Positions 32,303-41,378 are shown, counted from the stretch's first letter. The stretch is 55,148 bases of DNA from Leptotrichia hongkongensis (GCF_041538065.1 NZ_JBGORW010000012.1:1-55148); one strand, 5' to 3'. Notes: generated by a model from the sequence alone, not told the origin. Program-made: numbers and translations.

Positions 32303-33664
32303 ATGCTAACAAAAGTGAATAATGTATACTTTAGCGGAATAAATGGAATTGGGATGAGTGGGCTTGCAAAAATTTTGGCAGCAGATGGATTTAATGTGGC
32401 AGGTTCAGATTTGGAAAGAAAGTCTGTAACACAAGATATGGAAGATATGGGAATAAAAGTTTATATTGGACAAGTAGAAGAAAATGTGAAAGATAAAGGA
32501 ATAGATCTGTTTGTATATTCAACAGCGATTAAGGAAACAAACCCTGAATATAAATATATTGTAGATAATAATATAAAAAAAGTCAAAAGGGGAGAATTGC
32601 TTGCTGAAATAATGAATAGATTTGATGGAATTGCTGTGGCAGGAACTCATGGAAAAACTACTACAAGCTCAATGATGAGCGTGGCACTTTTGGAAAAGGA
32701 TCCGTTTATAGTGGTTGGAGGGATTATTCCAGAAATAAGCAGCAACAGCCAGATTGGTAATTCAGAATATTTTATTGCTGAAGCTGATGAAAGCGATAAT
32801 TCATTTTTGTACATAAAACCCAAATATTCTGTTGTAACAAATATCGAAGCTGATCACCTGGATCATCACGGGACTTTTGAAAATATAAAGAAATCATTTG
32901 AACAGTTTATTGATAGTACAGAAAAAATAGCTATACTTTGTAAAGATACAGTTGAAAAAGTTGGTCTTAATATAAAAAATAAAAATGTAGTATGGTATAG
33001 CATAAAAGATGAAACAGCTGATATTTATGCTAAAAATATAAGGGTAGAAGATGGAATAACAAGTTTTGAAGTTATAAAAAAAGGTGAAGATTTAGGAACA
33101 TTTAGTTTAAGTATTCCTGGAGACCATAATGTTGCAAACTCACTTCCAGTAATTTACTTTGCTCACGAGTTTAAATGTAATATGAAAAAAGTAAAAGATA
33201 GAATCTTTAAATTTAAAGGTGCAAACAGAAGATACCAAGTTATTTATGACAATAATTTGAGAATAATTGATGATTATGCACATCATCCAACAGAAGTAAA
33301 AGTAACAATTAATGCGGCACATAATACTGAAAAAGGCAAAGTGACTGTAATTTTCCAGCCTCACCGATACAGCCGTACAAAATTTTTCTTTGATGATTTC
33401 GTAAATTCATTAAAAGATGCCGATGACTTGATTTTACTTCCAATTTATGCGGCAAGCGAAGACAATACTTATGGCGTAAGTTCAGAATTACTTGCAGAAA
33501 AAATTGGAGGAAATGTCAGAGTGCAAACTCAAGAAGAAATAGAAAGCATTATAAAAAAGGACAGAAATAGTGGAAATACGTATGTGTTTATGGGAGCTGG
33601 AAGTGTATCAAGAGTTGCTCATGAGATTGCCGATGACTTGAAAAAGATGGAGATTGACGGTTAG
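32303..33664 (+). CDS. murC: UDP-N-acetylmuramate--L-alanine ligase
   Basis: Attaches L-Ala to UDP-MurNAc. Domain one: VYFSGINGIGMSGLAKILAADG; P-loop GTHGKTTTSS at about 114-123; AEADESDNSFLYIKP and NIEADHLDHHGTFENI; C-terminal GANRRYQVI and DDYAHHPTEVK, FQPHRYSRT. The chosen ATG gives 453 aa. A TTG 12 nt upstream is in frame but overlaps the ribosome binding site GGAGG (32293-32297). Order and spacing place it in the same transcript as murG and murB. Confidence 0.95.
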   Translation: MLTKVNNVYFSGINGIGMSGLAKILAADGFNVAGSDLERKSVTQDMEDMGIKVYIGQVEENVKDKGIDLFVYSTAIKETNPEYKYIVDNNIKKVKRGELLAEIMNRFDGIAVAGTHGKTTTSSMMSVALLEKDPFIVVGGIIPEISSNSQIGNSEYFIAEADESDNSFLYIKPKYSVVTNIEADHLDHHGTFENIKKSFEQFIDSTEKIAILCKDTVEKVGLNIKNKNVVWYSIKDETADIYAKNIRVEDGITSFEVIKKGEDLGTFSLSIPGDHNVANSLPVIYFAHEFKCNMKKVKDRIFKFKGANRRYQVIYDNNLRIIDDYAHHPTEVKVTINAAHNTEKGKVTVIFQPHRYSRTKFFFDDFVNSLKDADDLILLPIYAASEDNTYGVSSELLAEKIGGNVRVQTQEEIESIIKKDRNSGNTYVFMGAGSVSRVAHEIADDLKKMEIDG

Positions 33665-33733
33665 GATAACTAATATTGTAGAATAACTGAAATTTTTATA
33701 TAAAGATTCGTAGAAAGTGAGAATGAAATAAGA

Positions 33734-34588
33734 ATGGAAATAATAAAAAATGCCAAGATGAAGGAATATTCAAATATGAAAGTTGGCGGAACTGCAAAAG
33801 AGCTTATTTTCATAGATGATAAAAATGAATTAAAGGAAGTTTTACAAACTAGAAATAATATTTTTCTTTTAGGAAATGGAACAAACACTCTTATTAATGA
33901 TGGAAATTTAGATATAAACTTTTTATCATTAAAAAAATTAAAAAAAATAGTAATTGAAGAAAAAAAAGGTGACTATGATTTGGTAAGAGTGGAAGCTGGA
34001 TTGGACTTGGATGATTTGATAGATTTTATGGAAAAAAATAATTATTCAGGGCTAGAAAATATTACTGGTATTCCAGGATCTGTAGGCGGTCTTGTAAATA
34101 TGAATGGCGGTGCTTATGGAACAGAGATTTTTGACTGCATTGAAGAAGTGGAAGTTTGTAAAAATGATGGAGAAATTGTAAAAATTAAGACAACGGACTT
34201 GAACTTTAAATATAGAACTACTGAAATAAAAGAAAATAAATGGATTGTAATCTCTGCCTTGTTTAAATTTGGTTTTGGATTTGATAAGGCTGCCTCACAG
34301 GATAAAAGGGAGCAAAGAAAAACAAAACATCCATTAGATTTACCAAATTTAGGAAGTACATTTAAAAATCCAGAAGGTACATTTGCGGCAAAATTAATTT
34401 CAGATGCTGGTTTAAAGGGATATAGAGTTGGAGATGTGGAAATTTCTCCAAAACATCCAAATTTTGTTACAAACTTGGGAAATGCAACATTTAATGATAT
34501 AATTTCAGTTATTGAACACGTAAAGGAAGTAGTTTTTGAAAAATTTGGAGTAAAATTAGAAACAGAAATTATCGTCTTAAAAAGTTAA
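33734..34588 (+). CDS. murB: UDP-N-acetylenolpyruvoylglucosamine reductase
   Basis: The FAD enzyme that makes UDP-MurNAc with NADPH. NMKVGGTAKEL opens the FAD domain, LLGNGTNTLI follows at 45-54, GLENITGIPGSVGGLVNMNGGAYG at 106-129, the catalytic Arg in KYRTTE (R161), and NLGSTFKNP with the proton-donor Ser S208. The C-terminal end holds the catalytic Glu. The length of 284 aa and the features fit type II MurB. The ribosome binding site is weak (AAAGTGAG); no better start is seen. Confidence 0.94.
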   Translation: MEIIKNAKMKEYSNMKVGGTAKELIFIDDKNELKEVLQTRNNIFLLGNGTNTLINDGNLDINFLSLKKLKKIVIEEKKGDYDLVRVEAGLDLDDLIDFMEKNNYSGLENITGIPGSVGGLVNMNGGAYGTEIFDCIEEVEVCKNDGEIVKIKTTDLNFKYRTTEIKENKWIVISALFKFGFGFDKAASQDKREQRKTKHPLDLPNLGSTFKNPEGTFAAKLISDAGLKGYRVGDVEISPKHPNFVTNLGNATFNDIISVIEHVKEVVFEKFGVKLETEIIVLKS

Positions 34589-34635
34589 TTATAAATAATT
34601 TTACTATTAAATTAAAATAAATTTATGTTAATATA

Positions 34636-34664
34636 TTGAATAAAATCAAAAAAAAGTGTATAAT
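34636..34664 (+). promoter_or_regulatory. Promoter before ftsQ
   Basis: TTGAAT, 17 nt, TATAAT, 24 nt before the ftsQ start. It gives the ftsQ-ftsZ part of the cluster independent expression. Confidence 0.7.
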
Positions 34665-34687
34665 AATAGAAAAAATGGAGTTTTAAT

Positions 34688-35356
34688 ATGAAAAAGTCGA
34701 TTAATGTATTGATTTTATTGTGTTTATTAGCAGGAATGATGTTTTTTGGTAAAAGATTTATTGATACAGATTACTTCAAAGTTCAGGAAGTTTTGGTAGA
34801 AGGTCAATCTAAATTACTAAAACAAGATATCGTAACTCAACTTGAACAGATGAAAGGCAAAAATATTGTATATTTAAATACTGATGAGATTGAAAAGCGT
34901 ATAAAAGCTGATGTAAGAGTAAAAAAAGCATCAGTAAAAAAACTTTTTCCAAGTAAAATTGTGGTCACTTTAGAAGAGAGAGAACCTTATGTATATGTGA
35001 AAAAAGGAGATGAAACATTTTTAGCAGATAAAGATTTAAATATATATGGTGATATTTTAGAAGAACCATCCAAAAATATCCCTGTAATAAATTACACAAA
35101 TGACGAAAGTTTGAAAGAGATAAAAACGATACTTTCTAAAATACAAAATAAAGATTTTTATGCTATGATTTCAGAGATAAGACAATCTGAAAAAAATTAT
35201 GAAATACTTCTTACTAATAATGTAAGAATAATAACAGATACATTAGTTACAGAAAAAAAATACAACGATGCATACAAATTATACGAAAGACTAAGAAAAG
35301 AACGTCCAGTAATCTCTATGGATTTGAGATTTATAGATATTGTTGTGAAATCGTAA
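34688..35356 (+). CDS. ftsQ: Cell division protein FtsQ/DivIB
   Basis: A bitopic membrane protein of the divisome. One helix at about 5-21 (INVLILLCLLAGMMFFG) is followed by the POTRA domain (FKVQEVLVEGQSKLLKQDI, IEKRIKADVRVKKASVKKLFPSKIVVTLEEREPYVYV) and a beta domain to residue 222. The POTRA wording V-K-KLFPSKI-V-L-EREP is diagnostic. Position between murB and ftsZ supports the call. GGAG precedes the ATG. No ftsA gene lies between it and ftsZ. Confidence 0.92.
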   Translation: MKKSINVLILLCLLAGMMFFGKRFIDTDYFKVQEVLVEGQSKLLKQDIVTQLEQMKGKNIVYLNTDEIEKRIKADVRVKKASVKKLFPSKIVVTLEEREPYVYVKKGDETFLADKDLNIYGDILEEPSKNIPVINYTNDESLKEIKTILSKIQNKDFYAMISEIRQSEKNYEILLTNNVRIITDTLVTEKKYNDAYKLYERLRKERPVISMDLRFIDIVVKS

Positions 35357-35364
35357 AAAAAAGG

Positions 35365-35417
35365 AAAGGAGAAGCTACTTTAAATAAGTTATAATAATCA
35401 TAAGTAGCAAAGAAAAA
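35365..35417 (+). promoter_or_regulatory. ftsZ leader: Shine-Dalgarno bridged to the start by a hairpin
   Basis: AAAGGAG at 35365-35371 is followed after 2 nt by GCTACTT (35374-35380), which pairs perfectly with AAGTAGC (35402-35408). The ATG is 9 nt beyond the right arm. Folded, the effective spacing is 11 nt; unfolded it is 46 nt. The sequence next to the ATG (AAAGAAAAA) is not a good binding site by itself. Confidence 0.6.
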
Positions 35418-36524
35418 ATGGATAACTTTAGTAATGCAGCGAAACTGAAAGTAGTAGGAGTAGGTGGAGCAGGTGGAAATGCAATAAATGATATGATTGA
35501 GAGTAATATAACAACTGTTGATTTTATAGCAATAAATACAGATCAGCAAGATTTAGACAGATCAAAAGCACCTATAAAAGTACTTTTAGGGAAAGGAATG
35601 GGTGCTGGAGCAGATCCTGAAAAAGGTAGAATTGCCGCAAAAGAATCTGAAGAAAAAATAAAAGAAGTGCTAGAAGGCACAGATATGTTATTCATAACAG
35701 CTGGAATGGGTGGAGGAACAGGAACAGGAGCTTCTCCAATTATTGCTGAAGTAGCAAAAGCAATGGGGATTTTAACTGTAGCTATTGTAACAAAACCATT
35801 TGGGTTTGAAGGACCATTAAAGAAAAATAATGCTGCAATAGGTATTGATAATTTACAAGAAAATGTAGATACTTTGATTGCTATTCCTAATGATAGATTG
35901 TTTGAGATACCTGGAATGAATATTTCATTAATGAATGCTTTTAAAGAAGCAAATGGAGTTCTTAAAATGGGAATAAAAGGTATTTCTGACTTGATTACAA
36001 AGCAAGGAATTGTAAATTTGGATTTTGCAGATGTAAAATCTATTATGCAAAATTCTGGAATTGCAATGTTAGGATTTGGAGAAGCAAATGGCGATGAAAA
36101 AGCTAAGAGTGCAACAGCTCAAGCATTAAACAGTCCATTATTGGAAAAATCTATCGAAGGAGCAAGAAAAATTCTAATAAACGTTACAGCAGGACCAGAT
36201 ATTGGATTACAAGAAATTCAAGAAGTTGCTCAAACAATTTCAGAAAAAGCTGGACATGACAAAGCTAACTTGTTGTGGGGTTATATTATGGAACCTGAAT
36301 TAGAAGGAACAATAAGTGTATCACTAGTAGCAACAGACTTTGAAGAAGAATTTTTGACAGCTGATAATTCAAATACAATTAGATTTGCTCCATCTGAAGA
36401 AAAAGAAGAAACAGAAAATGATACTAAAGAAAATCTTGAAGAAAATGATTATCAAGAAGAAGATAATTATGAAAAAGAAGAAGACGATATTGATTTTGTA
36501 TTACCACCATTTTTTGAAGAGTAA
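35418..36524 (+). CDS. ftsZ: Cell division GTPase FtsZ
   Basis: The tubulin-like GTPase that forms the division ring. GTP-binding loops: VGVGGAGGNAINDM near 13-26 and the tubulin signature GMGGGTGTGASP at 96-107. The T7 loop with NLDFADVKSIMQNSG is intact for GTP hydrolysis. After residue 320 an acidic, low-complexity linker (ENDTKENLEENDYQEEDNYE) leads to a C-terminal tip ending DDIDFVLPPFFEE, the presumed docking peptide for membrane tethers. The length is 368 aa. The leader carries the bridged Shine-Dalgarno. A separate promoter for rpsF follows. Confidence 0.97.
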   Translation: MDNFSNAAKLKVVGVGGAGGNAINDMIESNITTVDFIAINTDQQDLDRSKAPIKVLLGKGMGAGADPEKGRIAAKESEEKIKEVLEGTDMLFITAGMGGGTGTGASPIIAEVAKAMGILTVAIVTKPFGFEGPLKKNNAAIGIDNLQENVDTLIAIPNDRLFEIPGMNISLMNAFKEANGVLKMGIKGISDLITKQGIVNLDFADVKSIMQNSGIAMLGFGEANGDEKAKSATAQALNSPLLEKSIEGARKILINVTAGPDIGLQEIQEVAQTISEKAGHDKANLLWGYIMEPELEGTISVSLVATDFEEEFLTADNSNTIRFAPSEEKEETENDTKENLEENDYQEEDNYEKEEDDIDFVLPPFFEE

Positions 36525-36590
36525 TTATTAATAAAAATAGTCTAGTATGATTAAAGTTATTTAAATATATTCGATATTTTTGAAAATGAC

Positions 36591-36619
36591 TTGATTTTAT
36601 TGGACTTTTTTGGTATAAT
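36591..36619 (+). promoter_or_regulatory. Promoter of the rpsF-ssb-rpsR operon
   Basis: TTGATT, 17 nt, TATAAT. The leader that follows contains short GC-rich pairings (CCTGCTCT / AGAAGTAGG and GGCTAAAAAGCC) that could be an autoregulatory S6/S18 site, but the known consensus was not confirmed. Confidence 0.7.
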
Positions 36620-36679
36620 AATAAGACCTGCTCTATTTACAGAAGTAGGGCTAAAAAGCCATAGGAAAGGAGAAAGAAA

Positions 36680-36964
36680 ATGAGAAATTACGAAATTATG
36701 TTTATTTTGTCTACACAATTGACAGATGAAGAAAAACAAGCTAGAGTTGAATTTGTAGAAAAAACATTAACAGCTGCTGGAGCAACTGAAGTTAAGACAG
36801 AAATTTGGGGAGATAGAAAATTAGCTTACCCAATTAAGAAAAAAGAAAACGGATACTATGTTTTAACAACATTCCAAGCAGATGGAACTAAATTTACTGA
36901 AATCGAATCAAAATTAAACATTAACGAATCAATTTTAAAATACATGATTGTTAAAAATGACTAA
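36680..36964 (+). CDS. rpsF: 30S ribosomal protein S6
   Basis: A small-subunit protein that pairs with S18. MRNYEIMFILSTQLTDEE is the usual first strand, with GDRKLAYPIKKKENGYYVLTTF in the centre. The length is 94 aa. AAAGGAG precedes the ATG. It is the first gene of the conserved rpsF-ssb-rpsR operon. Confidence 0.97.
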   Translation: MRNYEIMFILSTQLTDEEKQARVEFVEKTLTAAGATEVKTEIWGDRKLAYPIKKKENGYYVLTTFQADGTKFTEIESKLNINESILKYMIVKND

Positions 36965-37058
36965 TTTAAAATAGCGTTATTATAAGAGGGTTAAACTTAT
37001 AAAAATTTGAGGTTTTGTTATTTTAAATGTTAAAAATATTAAAATAGGGGGAAAATTT

Positions 37059-37481
37059 ATGAATGTAGTAATACTGATGGGAAGAATGGTAAGAGATCCT
37101 GAGTTAAAATATACTTCAGGAGGAAAAGCATTTGCCAATTTTACATTAGCTGTACAAAAAACAAAAGATGAAGCAGAATTTATTGATTGTACTGTTTGGG
37201 AAAAAACAGCAGAAACTATTGCAGAATATTTTAGAAAAGGAAATAAAATTCTTGTTCAAGGAAGATTAAACGTAAGCAGTTACGAGCAAAACGGTGAAAA
37301 AAGGAGAATGACAAGAGTTGTTGTAAATAGTTTTGAATTTATTGAAAATTCAGGTAATGGTGGAGGATACCAACAACAGCAGACTTTTAACAATAATAAC
37401 AGCAATAGCAAACCAGTACAAAATAATTCATTTGAAAATGATAACGATGATATGGATGACGATGAAGAGTTTCCATTTTAA
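37059..37481 (+). CDS. ssb: Single-stranded DNA-binding protein
   Basis: An OB-fold tetramer that covers single-stranded DNA. MNVVILMGRMVRDPELKYTS, FANFTLAV, FIDCTVWEKTAETIAEYFRKGNKILVQGRL, then a Gln/Asn/Gly linker and the acidic tip DDDEEFPF that docks partner proteins. The length is 140 aa. AGGGGG precedes the ATG. Conserved position between rpsF and rpsR. Confidence 0.97.
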   Translation: MNVVILMGRMVRDPELKYTSGGKAFANFTLAVQKTKDEAEFIDCTVWEKTAETIAEYFRKGNKILVQGRLNVSSYEQNGEKRRMTRVVVNSFEFIENSGNGGGYQQQQTFNNNNSNSKPVQNNSFENDNDDMDDDEEFPF

Positions 37482-37571
37482 TAATAACTAAGTAAATTTT
37501 GTAAATTAAAATATTTTAGATATTTTTTAAAAATGAAATTTACTATAAAAGTTTTTAGGAGGTGTAAATTA

Positions 37572-37811
37572 ATGAGAGCTAAACCAGTTACAGAATTTAA
37601 AAGAAGAAAAAGAAGACCAAAAGTTAAATTTAAAGTAGAAGATATTAATTATAAAAATGTTGAACTATTGAAAAACTTTATGAATGATAAAGGTAAAATC
37701 TCTCCAGCGAGAGTAACAGGATTAGAAGCTAAAGTTCAAAGAAAAATTGCTAAAGCAATTAAAAGAGCTAGACAAATCGCTTTGATGCCTTATACAAAAA
37801 TTGAAAAATAA
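37572..37811 (+). CDS. rpsR: 30S ribosomal protein S18
   Basis: Binds S6 on the platform of the small subunit. The core DINYKNVELLKNFMNDKGKI continues SPARVTGLEAKVQRKIAKAI and KRARQIALMPYT. The ATG at 37572 follows AGGAGG by 9 nt; a longer frame from 37533 runs through this binding site and is rejected. The product is 79 aa. A strong terminator follows. Confidence 0.97.
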   Translation: MRAKPVTEFKRRKRRPKVKFKVEDINYKNVELLKNFMNDKGKISPARVTGLEAKVQRKIAKAIKRARQIALMPYTKIEK

Positions 37812-37837
37812 TAGTAATTTTATTTTTTGATAAATTT

Positions 37838-37883
37838 AGACTATTTAAAATAAGTTTTAACTTGTTATAGATAGTCTTTTTTT
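37838..37883 (+). terminator. Terminator of the rpsF-ssb-rpsR operon
   Basis: AGACTAT / ATAGTCT outer stem with an inner AAGTT / AACTT hairpin, then seven T. Confidence 0.8.
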
Positions 37884-37981
37884 GTGAAAAAATATGGAAA
37901 AATTAAGATTTATATTGTATAATGTATCAAATGTATTTAAAAAGACATTTTTTATATAATAAAAATTAGGCGGTAGTAAAA

Positions 37982-38641
37982 ATGTTGAATAAAAAATTGG
38001 GGTTATTTTTACTTTTTTTATTTGTTTTTATAATAGGTTGTAGTAAAAAGGAGAGCGAAGAAAAAGAAAAGAAACACGATAATGTACAAAATAAAACCAC
38101 AAAAGAAAATGTTTTTTCGAATAAATCAATAGAGAAAATAATTGAAACTTTTACGAAAAAATCGAAAGAGAATAAGATAAGCATAGGAAATTTTGAAAAA
38201 CTGGTATATGAGAACAAAAATTATTACTATGCCAAGATACATTCTAGAGGAGATGCTATTTATGCACTTGATTATAGCGGGATAAGTGCAACAAGTATAT
38301 TTCTGAAGGTTAGCAAGGTGGATGGAGCTAACTTGGGAATAATTGAAAATATGGTGGTTAATCTTATACAGGTATCTGATGAAAAAATTAATGACTCTGA
38401 AGCTAGAGCAATTTATACAAAAATCTTAGCAAGCATGAGAGAAAAGGAGCTATCAAGCTTATTATCATATACAAATGGAATAATATATGGAATAAGAATA
38501 GACTCAATTACAGGTGAATTCATATTTTTTGCTAGAGAATCAGAAAATGAAAATGCAGTTACAAGTATTCAAAATCTGAAATTTAATAATAAAAATGAAG
38601 GAACTTCTGAAAAAATAGTAAACCTAAAAGAAAAAAAATAA
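37982..38641 (+). CDS. Hypothetical lipoprotein
   Basis: A 219-aa exported lipoprotein of unknown role. The signal peptide LGLFLLFLFVFIIGC ends in a lipobox with Cys at about residue 20. A very charged linker (SKKESEEKEKKHDN) follows. The mature part has no motif recognised; it alternates strands and helices, with VNLKEKK at the end. The binding site AGGCGGT precedes the ATG and a TATAAT lies at 37918-37923. It is a single gene between two terminators or gaps. Confidence 0.7.
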   Translation: MLNKKLGLFLLFLFVFIIGCSKKESEEKEKKHDNVQNKTTKENVFSNKSIEKIIETFTKKSKENKISIGNFEKLVYENKNYYYAKIHSRGDAIYALDYSGISATSIFLKVSKVDGANLGIIENMVVNLIQVSDEKINDSEARAIYTKILASMREKELSSLLSYTNGIIYGIRIDSITGEFIFFARESENENAVTSIQNLKFNNKNEGTSEKIVNLKEKK

Positions 38642-38787
38642 ATATTTATTAATCTAAATAAACTTGGATTGTAAATAAAAAATTATTATTTCGTTCAAAC
38701 TTTTAATATTATTTGATTTTATTGATATGAAAAAGATTTAGATATAAAAAAATAGAATAAATTATAATATAGAATTTAGGAGGTAAA

Positions 38788-39366
38788 ATGAATTTAGAAG
38801 CATTATTTGGACTTTTACAGGGACAGGATCTAGGAAAATTGACAGAACAGATAGGAGGAAACAGTACGCAAGTAAAAGATGGAGTAACGGCAGCTTTACC
38901 TGCAATATTGGCAGCAGTTAATAAAAATGCAAATAACAGTGAAAAAGCAGAAGGGTTGAATAACGCATTAAATCAGCACGATGGTTCAATATTAAATAAC
39001 CTTGGAAGTTATTTGCAAAATCCTGATTTAAAAGATGGAGCGGGAATATTGGGACATCTGTTTGGAAATAATACACAAAATGTGGCAAACGCTGTTTCAC
39101 AGTCAAGTGGACTAGATAACCAAGGAAGCATGAAAATCTTGCAAACATTGGCTCCACTTGTATTAGGTGCATTAGGACAGCAAAAAAAGGAAAATAATCT
39201 AGATGCAGAAGGAATTGGTAACTTAACTTCAAACCTTGCAGCAAACTTTACAGGTGAAGGTGGAATGATGAGTATGATTACAAATATGCTGGATGCAAAT
39301 AAAGATGGAAACGTAATGGATGATGTAATGGGATTAGTTGGAAAATTTTTTGGCGGTAAAAAATAG
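38788..39366 (+). CDS. DUF937 domain protein
   Basis: A 192-aa Asn/Gly/Leu-rich protein. The DUF937 core is visible: MNLEALFGLLQGQDLGKLTE, VKDGVTAALPAILAAVNKNA, LNNALNQHDGSILNNLGSYL, ILGHLFGNNTQNVANAVSQSSGLD, SMKILQTLAPLVLGALGQQK and a C-terminal MDDVMGLVGKFFGGKK. The domain is related to YidB; its function is unknown. There is no signal peptide. AGGAGG precedes the ATG and a terminator follows. Confidence 0.88.
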   Translation: MNLEALFGLLQGQDLGKLTEQIGGNSTQVKDGVTAALPAILAAVNKNANNSEKAEGLNNALNQHDGSILNNLGSYLQNPDLKDGAGILGHLFGNNTQNVANAVSQSSGLDNQGSMKILQTLAPLVLGALGQQKKENNLDAEGIGNLTSNLAANFTGEGGMMSMITNMLDANKDGNVMDDVMGLVGKFFGGKK

Positions 39367-39389
39367 AAAGTGTAAAAAATAAGTATGAA

Positions 39390-39448
39390 ATTAGGCAAAG
39401 GGACTATTTTATTTTTAAAGGTATCTCACAAAAGCCTAATTTTTTTTT
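39390..39448 (+). terminator. Terminator after the DUF937 gene
   Basis: ATTAGGC / GCCTAAT with a 37-nt loop and nine T. Confidence 0.7.
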
Positions 39449-39481
39449 AGATAAATTTTTAATTATTAAGGATGGTAAATA

Positions 39482-39841
39482 ATGAAATTTTTGATGATTG
39501 GAATTGGTGGGGGAATTGGGGCGATTCTTCGATATTTGATTAGTGCTGTGCCTTTAAAAGTGAGTTTTCCTGTGCAGACTTTTGTTACGAATATTTTGGG
39601 AGCAATTTTGATTGGGATTGTTGTTGAGATGGTGGCTGGGAAGCAGGTTTCACAGAATTGGAGTTTATTCTGGAGAGTGGGGATTTGTGGAGGATTTACG
39701 ACATTTTCTACATTTTCGCTGGAAACGTATAACTTGATTGAGAAGGGGAATACTTGGATTGCATTGGGATATGCGGTTTTGAGTATTGTGCTGTCGGTTG
39801 TGGGAGTTTTTATTGGAAGGGGAGTTGTTAGAGCGGCATAA
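39482..39841 (+). CDS. crcB: Fluoride ion channel FluC/CrcB
   Basis: A small four-helix membrane protein working as a dual-topology dimer that lets fluoride leave the cell. GGGIGAILRYLIS near the N-terminus, FVTNILGAILIG with the conserved Asn, and the signature GGFTTFSTFSLE at about 77-88. The length is 119 aa. The upstream region lacks a recognisable fluoride riboswitch. A single crcB is present, which fits a homodimer. Confidence 0.94.
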   Translation: MKFLMIGIGGGIGAILRYLISAVPLKVSFPVQTFVTNILGAILIGIVVEMVAGKQVSQNWSLFWRVGICGGFTTFSTFSLETYNLIEKGNTWIALGYAVLSIVLSVVGVFIGRGVVRAA

Positions 39842-39919
39842 AGATTGTAATGTAAAAAAATTTGAATATTTTTATTAAATTTTGGTATAAAAACTTGGAT
39901 ATTTAGTGAAGGAGTTAGT

Positions 39920-41326
39920 ATGGATAACGAACATTCAATAGAAAATACGAAAAAATATGCAATAATGGAGGTTATGTTCTTTAATGGATATACAGTAGGA
40001 ATGCAGAGTTTTGTGCTTTTGAGCTTGGCGATTTATTTTAATATGAGTTCTTTTTTTATATCAATTGTGTCATCGCTGCCAACGGCGGGATATTTGCTTC
40101 AAATATTTACTAAGCGGGTAAATATTTTGCTTGGAAGTAGGAAAAGGACAATGGTAATAGCGGCTACTCTTTCAAGGTTGGTTATATGTGTAATGCCTTT
40201 TGCTGTTTTTTTTGATGTCAGAAAGCAGGAAGTATATTTTGCTGTAATGCTTATTTATGCGCTTGTCGCACCTTTTTCAAATAATGTGTGGACGGCTGTA
40301 ATGACGAAGATTATTAATAAAAAGGAAAGAGGGAAGTATTTTGGAGTGCGTAATTTATTTTCATCTCTTTCTACCGTAGTTTACACGTTGATTTATGGAT
40401 ATGTTTTATCAATGCCTGACAGAAAAACTGCAATGCTTATATTGACAACAATAATGTCGCTTTCGGCAATAGGTTCAGCGATATTCATGTGCCTTCATTA
40501 TGTTCCTGATTTGGGAACGGATATAAAAAATGTGAGTATTAAAACGGCATTTAAAAATAAAAATTTTGTCGTTTATCTGAAATTTGCTTCTGTATGGCTG
40601 TTTACATGGGAATTTCTAAAGCCAATGACAGAATATTACAGGATAAAAATACTTGGTGTAAATACAATGTTTATTTCCCAAATGGGAGTTTTAACAGCGA
40701 TATTGTCAAGTGTACTTTACCTAGTTTACGGGAAATTATCTGATAAATACGGAAACAAGACAATGCTTAGAATGGGAATATTTTTTACGACATATTACGT
40801 GCTTACCTATTTTTCAATGACTCAGGACAATAAAATGTCAATGCTTTTTGCAGCTGCAGTAATTGATGCAATAGGATTTACAGCGATAACATTAAGTTTA
40901 CTGAATCTTATGATGGAAGTTTCAGGCGAGCCTGCTGATGCTTATGTAGGAGCTTATGCGATGGTTTCGGGACTTTCAGCAATATCGGCAGGATTGTTCG
41001 GTGGTATGCTGGGAAAATTCATAAATAACGGAGTAATTTATATTTTTGGGGAACAATTTTACACAATAAGATTTGCCTTTGTTATAGGATTTATTTTGAG
41101 ATTATTTTCATTGCTGGAATTAACAAGGGTTTATTCATTTGAAAAAACATTTGTGTATCCTGGCGGAAGCAGTAGAATAAAAAGCATGTTTTCCAAAATA
41201 ATGTTTTCAGGCTCAAGATACGTTATTCATTCTAATAAAGGAAAAAACGAGGATTCTGATGAACAAAACGTGGATAAGGAAGAGAATGTTAATGGTAAAT
41301 CTGATGAAAGTAAGAAAGAACTGTAA
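39920..41326 (+). CDS. Major facilitator superfamily transporter
   Basis: A 468-aa membrane transporter with about twelve hydrophobic helices (first at about 14-40, last before residue 415). The loop between helices 2 and 3 is FTKRVNILLGSRKRTM, a divergent form of the MFS loop motif. KKERGKYFGVRNLFSSLSTVVY and YGKLSDKYGNKTMLRMG are the other MFS marks. The hydrophilic C-terminal tail of about 55 residues (NKGKNEDSDEQNVDKEENVNG) is unusual. AAGGAG precedes the ATG. The substrate is not predictable. Confidence 0.82.
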   Translation: MDNEHSIENTKKYAIMEVMFFNGYTVGMQSFVLLSLAIYFNMSSFFISIVSSLPTAGYLLQIFTKRVNILLGSRKRTMVIAATLSRLVICVMPFAVFFDVRKQEVYFAVMLIYALVAPFSNNVWTAVMTKIINKKERGKYFGVRNLFSSLSTVVYTLIYGYVLSMPDRKTAMLILTTIMSLSAIGSAIFMCLHYVPDLGTDIKNVSIKTAFKNKNFVVYLKFASVWLFTWEFLKPMTEYYRIKILGVNTMFISQMGVLTAILSSVLYLVYGKLSDKYGNKTMLRMGIFFTTYYVLTYFSMTQDNKMSMLFAAAVIDAIGFTAITLSLLNLMMEVSGEPADAYVGAYAMVSGLSAISAGLFGGMLGKFINNGVIYIFGEQFYTIRFAFVIGFILRLFSLLELTRVYSFEKTFVYPGGSSRIKSMFSKIMFSGSRYVIHSNKGKNEDSDEQNVDKEENVNGKSDESKKEL

Positions 41327-41378
41327 TTGGTTTGTAGCCAGTTATAAGAGTAAAAAGTTACAGAAATTGAATAGTATA

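Noticed and set aside
36620..36679. S6:S18 autoregulatory leader in front of rpsF
   Set aside because: Short GC pairings exist, but the known consensus loop could not be confirmed by eye, so it is only mentioned under the promoter.
39367..39481. Possible fluoride riboswitch before crcB
   Set aside because: The conserved pseudoknot sequence elements of the crcB motif are not visible.
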